Assembly (NCBI GenBank): GCA_902464645.1
Contig: CABQKL010000047.1
Coordinates: forward strand, 1-15,202
Source of the DNA: an uncultured Collinsella sp.
Lineage (GTDB): Bacteria > Actinomycetota > Coriobacteriia > Coriobacteriales > Coriobacteriaceae
DNA: 15,202 nucleotides
Direction of reading: 5' to 3'
The translations under genes and the position numbers were made by a program. A model generated the notes under the pieces. That model searched no databases. It was not told the origin of the DNA and saw only the letters and a program-made list of their open reading frames with translations. Positions 13,916 through 15,202 of the stretch are shown here, one piece after another. How positions within the stretch are numbered: the first letter of the stretch is position 1; each line of letters starts with the position of its first letter.

Positions 13916-14956
13916 ATGTCTGAGCTCAACCCCGTCCGCATTGCCGTTATCGGCGCCGGCGCCATGGGCCGCAACCACATCCGCTTTGTCACCGAGGAGC
14001 CCGAGGCCGAGCTCGTCGCCATCGCCGACGCCTTTGAGGGCGCCCGCGCCACGGCCGAGTCCGCCGGCGTGCCGTTTTACACCGACCCCGCCCAGATGAT
14101 GGACGAGGTCAAGCCCGAGGCCGTCATTATCGCCACCCCCAACGACCTGCACTTGGGCGTTGCCCGCGAGGCCATCAAGCGCAACATCGTGCCGCTGGTC
14201 GAAAAGCCGATCTCCAACGACCTCGAGGATGCTCAGGCCTTCGCCGCCGAGGCCGAGACCGCCGGCGTGCCCGTGCTCGTGGGTCAGCACCGTCGCCACA
14301 ACCCCTTCGTCAACAAGGCCAAGGAGATCATCGAGTCCGGCAAGCTGGGCAAGCTCACCGTGTCGAGCTTCCACTACATGATCTATAAGAATGACGAGTA
14401 CTTCGATGTCGAGTGGCGCCGCAAGAAGGGTGCCGGCCCGATCCTGGTCAACCTGGTGCACGACGTCGACCTGCTCCGTTACCTGCTGGGCGAGCCCGTT
14501 GCCGTCCAGGGCATGCAGTCCAGCGCCGCCCGCGGTTTTGAGACCGAGGACTCCGCCGTGGTCAACGTCCGTTTTGCCGATGGCGCGCTCGCGAGCATGA
14601 CCATCTCCGACGCCACCGCCAGCCCCTGGAACTGGGAGGCAACCGCTCGCGAGGATCCGCAGTACCGCCCCTTCGACGCCGACGCCTACTTTATTGGCGG
14701 TACCTTGGGCGCCTTGTCGCTGCCCCGCCTGCACCAGTTCTCCTACGACGGCGCCTCTAACTGGCACAAGCCGCTGCAGATGGAGATTCCGGCCGTGGAC
14801 CCGGCACTGCCGCACAAGATGCAGCTCAAGCACTTTGTGAAGGTCGTCCGCCGCGAGGTCGAGCCCGTCGTGACCCCCGCCGATAACGTCAAGACGCTCA
14901 CGCTTCTCAACGCCATCAAGGAGGCCGCCGAGACCGGCCAGCTCGTCGAGCTGTAA
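13916..14956 (+). CDS. Gfo/Idh/MocA family NAD(P)-dependent oxidoreductase
   Basis: 346 residues, the usual length. The N-terminal Rossmann domain has IAVIGAGAMGRNH (GAGAMG, 13-18), D38 after the second strand, ATPNDLH (73-79) and the hallmark VEKPIS with catalytic K97. The C-terminal alpha/beta domain carries the substrate motif as LVNLVHDVDLLRYLLG, with H182 and D185 in the expected places and N179 where Asp or Asn is usual. The family oxidises or reduces hydroxyls of inositols, sugars, sugar acids and similar compounds; inositol 2-dehydrogenase and related enzymes are the closest by general look, but the substrate is not fixed. AAGGAG lies just before the ATG. It is the third gene of the LysR-controlled unit; a terminator lies 75 bp after it. 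Codon use is strongly biased, as in its operon partners. Confidence 0.92.
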   Translation: MSELNPVRIAVIGAGAMGRNHIRFVTEEPEAELVAIADAFEGARATAESAGVPFYTDPAQMMDEVKPEAVIIATPNDLHLGVAREAIKRNIVPLVEKPISNDLEDAQAFAAEAETAGVPVLVGQHRRHNPFVNKAKEIIESGKLGKLTVSSFHYMIYKNDEYFDVEWRRKKGAGPILVNLVHDVDLLRYLLGEPVAVQGMQSSAARGFETEDSAVVNVRFADGALASMTISDATASPWNWEATAREDPQYRPFDADAYFIGGTLGALSLPRLHQFSYDGASNWHKPLQMEIPAVDPALPHKMQLKHFVKVVRREVEPVVTPADNVKTLTLLNAIKEAAETGQLVEL

Positions 14957-15029
14957 TGCCTTAGGGCAGACCGCGGCAGAAGCCCCATGCCGAGCCCCTC
15001 GGTCCGCCACCAATAAGCCCCTCTTCTTT

Positions 15030-15063
15030 GCCCCGCGAGCAGCCTCCTGCCCGCGGGGCTTTT
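15030..15063 (+). terminator. Intrinsic terminator of the SDR-OFA-Gfo/Idh operon
   Basis: GCCCCGCG (15030-15037) pairs with CGCGGGGC (15052-15059). After one mismatch, GCAG pairs with CTGC around a CCTC loop. TTTT follows directly (15060-15063). Confidence 0.85.
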
Positions 15064-15073
15064 GTGCAGTGGC

Positions 15074-15104
15074 ATGTGACAAAGGGACAGTCCCTTTGTC
15101 ACAT
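15074..15104. repeat. 31-nt intergenic palindrome, copy 3 (perfect)
   Basis: ATGTGACAAAGGGAC (15074-15088) and GTCCCTTTGTCACAT (15090-15104) are perfect 15-bp arms around a single A. It lies between the terminator and the next gene and is the cleanest copy in the window. Confidence 0.85.
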
Positions 15105-15163
15105 CGCGGGTGGTATCCTTGGTAGCTCTGTGCTGCAAACGCACCTCAAACGCAAGGAGTCCC

Positions 15164-15202
15164 ATGGATCTTATCGCCCAGCTCGCCCGCGAGCTCAACC
15201 TT
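15164..15202 (+). CDS. N-terminal fragment of a gene cut by the window end, possibly Tex-like
   Basis: The ATG at 15164 follows the ribosome binding site AAGGAG (15154-15159), and the frame stays open to the window end, giving MDLIAQLARELNL. The first residues resemble the start of Tex-family RNA-binding transcription accessory proteins, which open with a similar short amphipathic helix. Thirteen residues cannot prove this. The gene start itself is well supported by spacing and position after a terminator. Confidence 0.5.
   Translation, partial: MDLIAQLARELNL

Noticed and set aside
12698..15082. A 794-codon open frame on the minus strand opposite the OFA and Gfo/Idh genes
   Set aside because: It is antisense to two genes with clear domains and good ribosome binding sites. 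Its Gly/Asp/His/Val-rich composition is the product of reading strongly biased GNC codons backwards.

Overview
The window looks like chromosomal DNA from a high-GC gut actinobacterium of the Coriobacteriia, most likely Collinsella. The evidence is strong GCC/CTC/GTC/AAG codon preference, protein families typical of that group, and a 31-nt palindrome (ATGTGACAAAGGG ... CCCTTTGTCACAT) that recurs between genes, which I associate with Collinsella-type genomes. The genus is inferred from memory, not from a search.

Region 1 (1-4260): the C-terminal half of an MFS efflux protein, then two AAA_14/DUF4143 ATPase genes facing each other (859-2229 on +, 2756-4117 on -), with a low-molecular-weight protein tyrosine phosphatase gene between them. 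Each ATPase gene is preceded by three copies of a short element spaced exactly 33 bp apart and ending just before the ribosome binding site. The element differs between the two genes but the layout is the same. This is the least explained feature of the window.

Region 2 (4300-5446, minus): a pyridoxamine/pyridoxal kinase-like gene overlapping by 8 nt a small Cys-rich TIGR04076-type gene.

Region 3 (5447-6044): about 600 bp without a convincing gene. It holds a 156-bp element with perfect 26-bp inverted ends, a smaller hairpin, a perfect 12-bp-arm palindrome, and a clear sigma-70 promoter overlapped by an inverted repeat.

Region 4 (6045-10500): a MarR regulator followed by two overlapping ABC exporter half-transporters, one with a degenerate and one with a canonical ATPase site. 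This is a classic heterodimeric multidrug exporter operon. It is followed by a 104-bp hairpin element and an intrinsic terminator.

Region 5 (10531-15063): a LysR-type regulator divergent from an SDR dehydrogenase, an OFA-type MFS transporter and a Gfo/Idh/MocA oxidoreductase. The shared intergenic region carries three copies of a T-N11-A box. The three structural genes have strongly biased codons and appear to form an uptake-plus-oxidation operon for an unidentified sugar, polyol or organic acid. It ends at an intrinsic terminator. The last 39 bases begin another gene, possibly tex.
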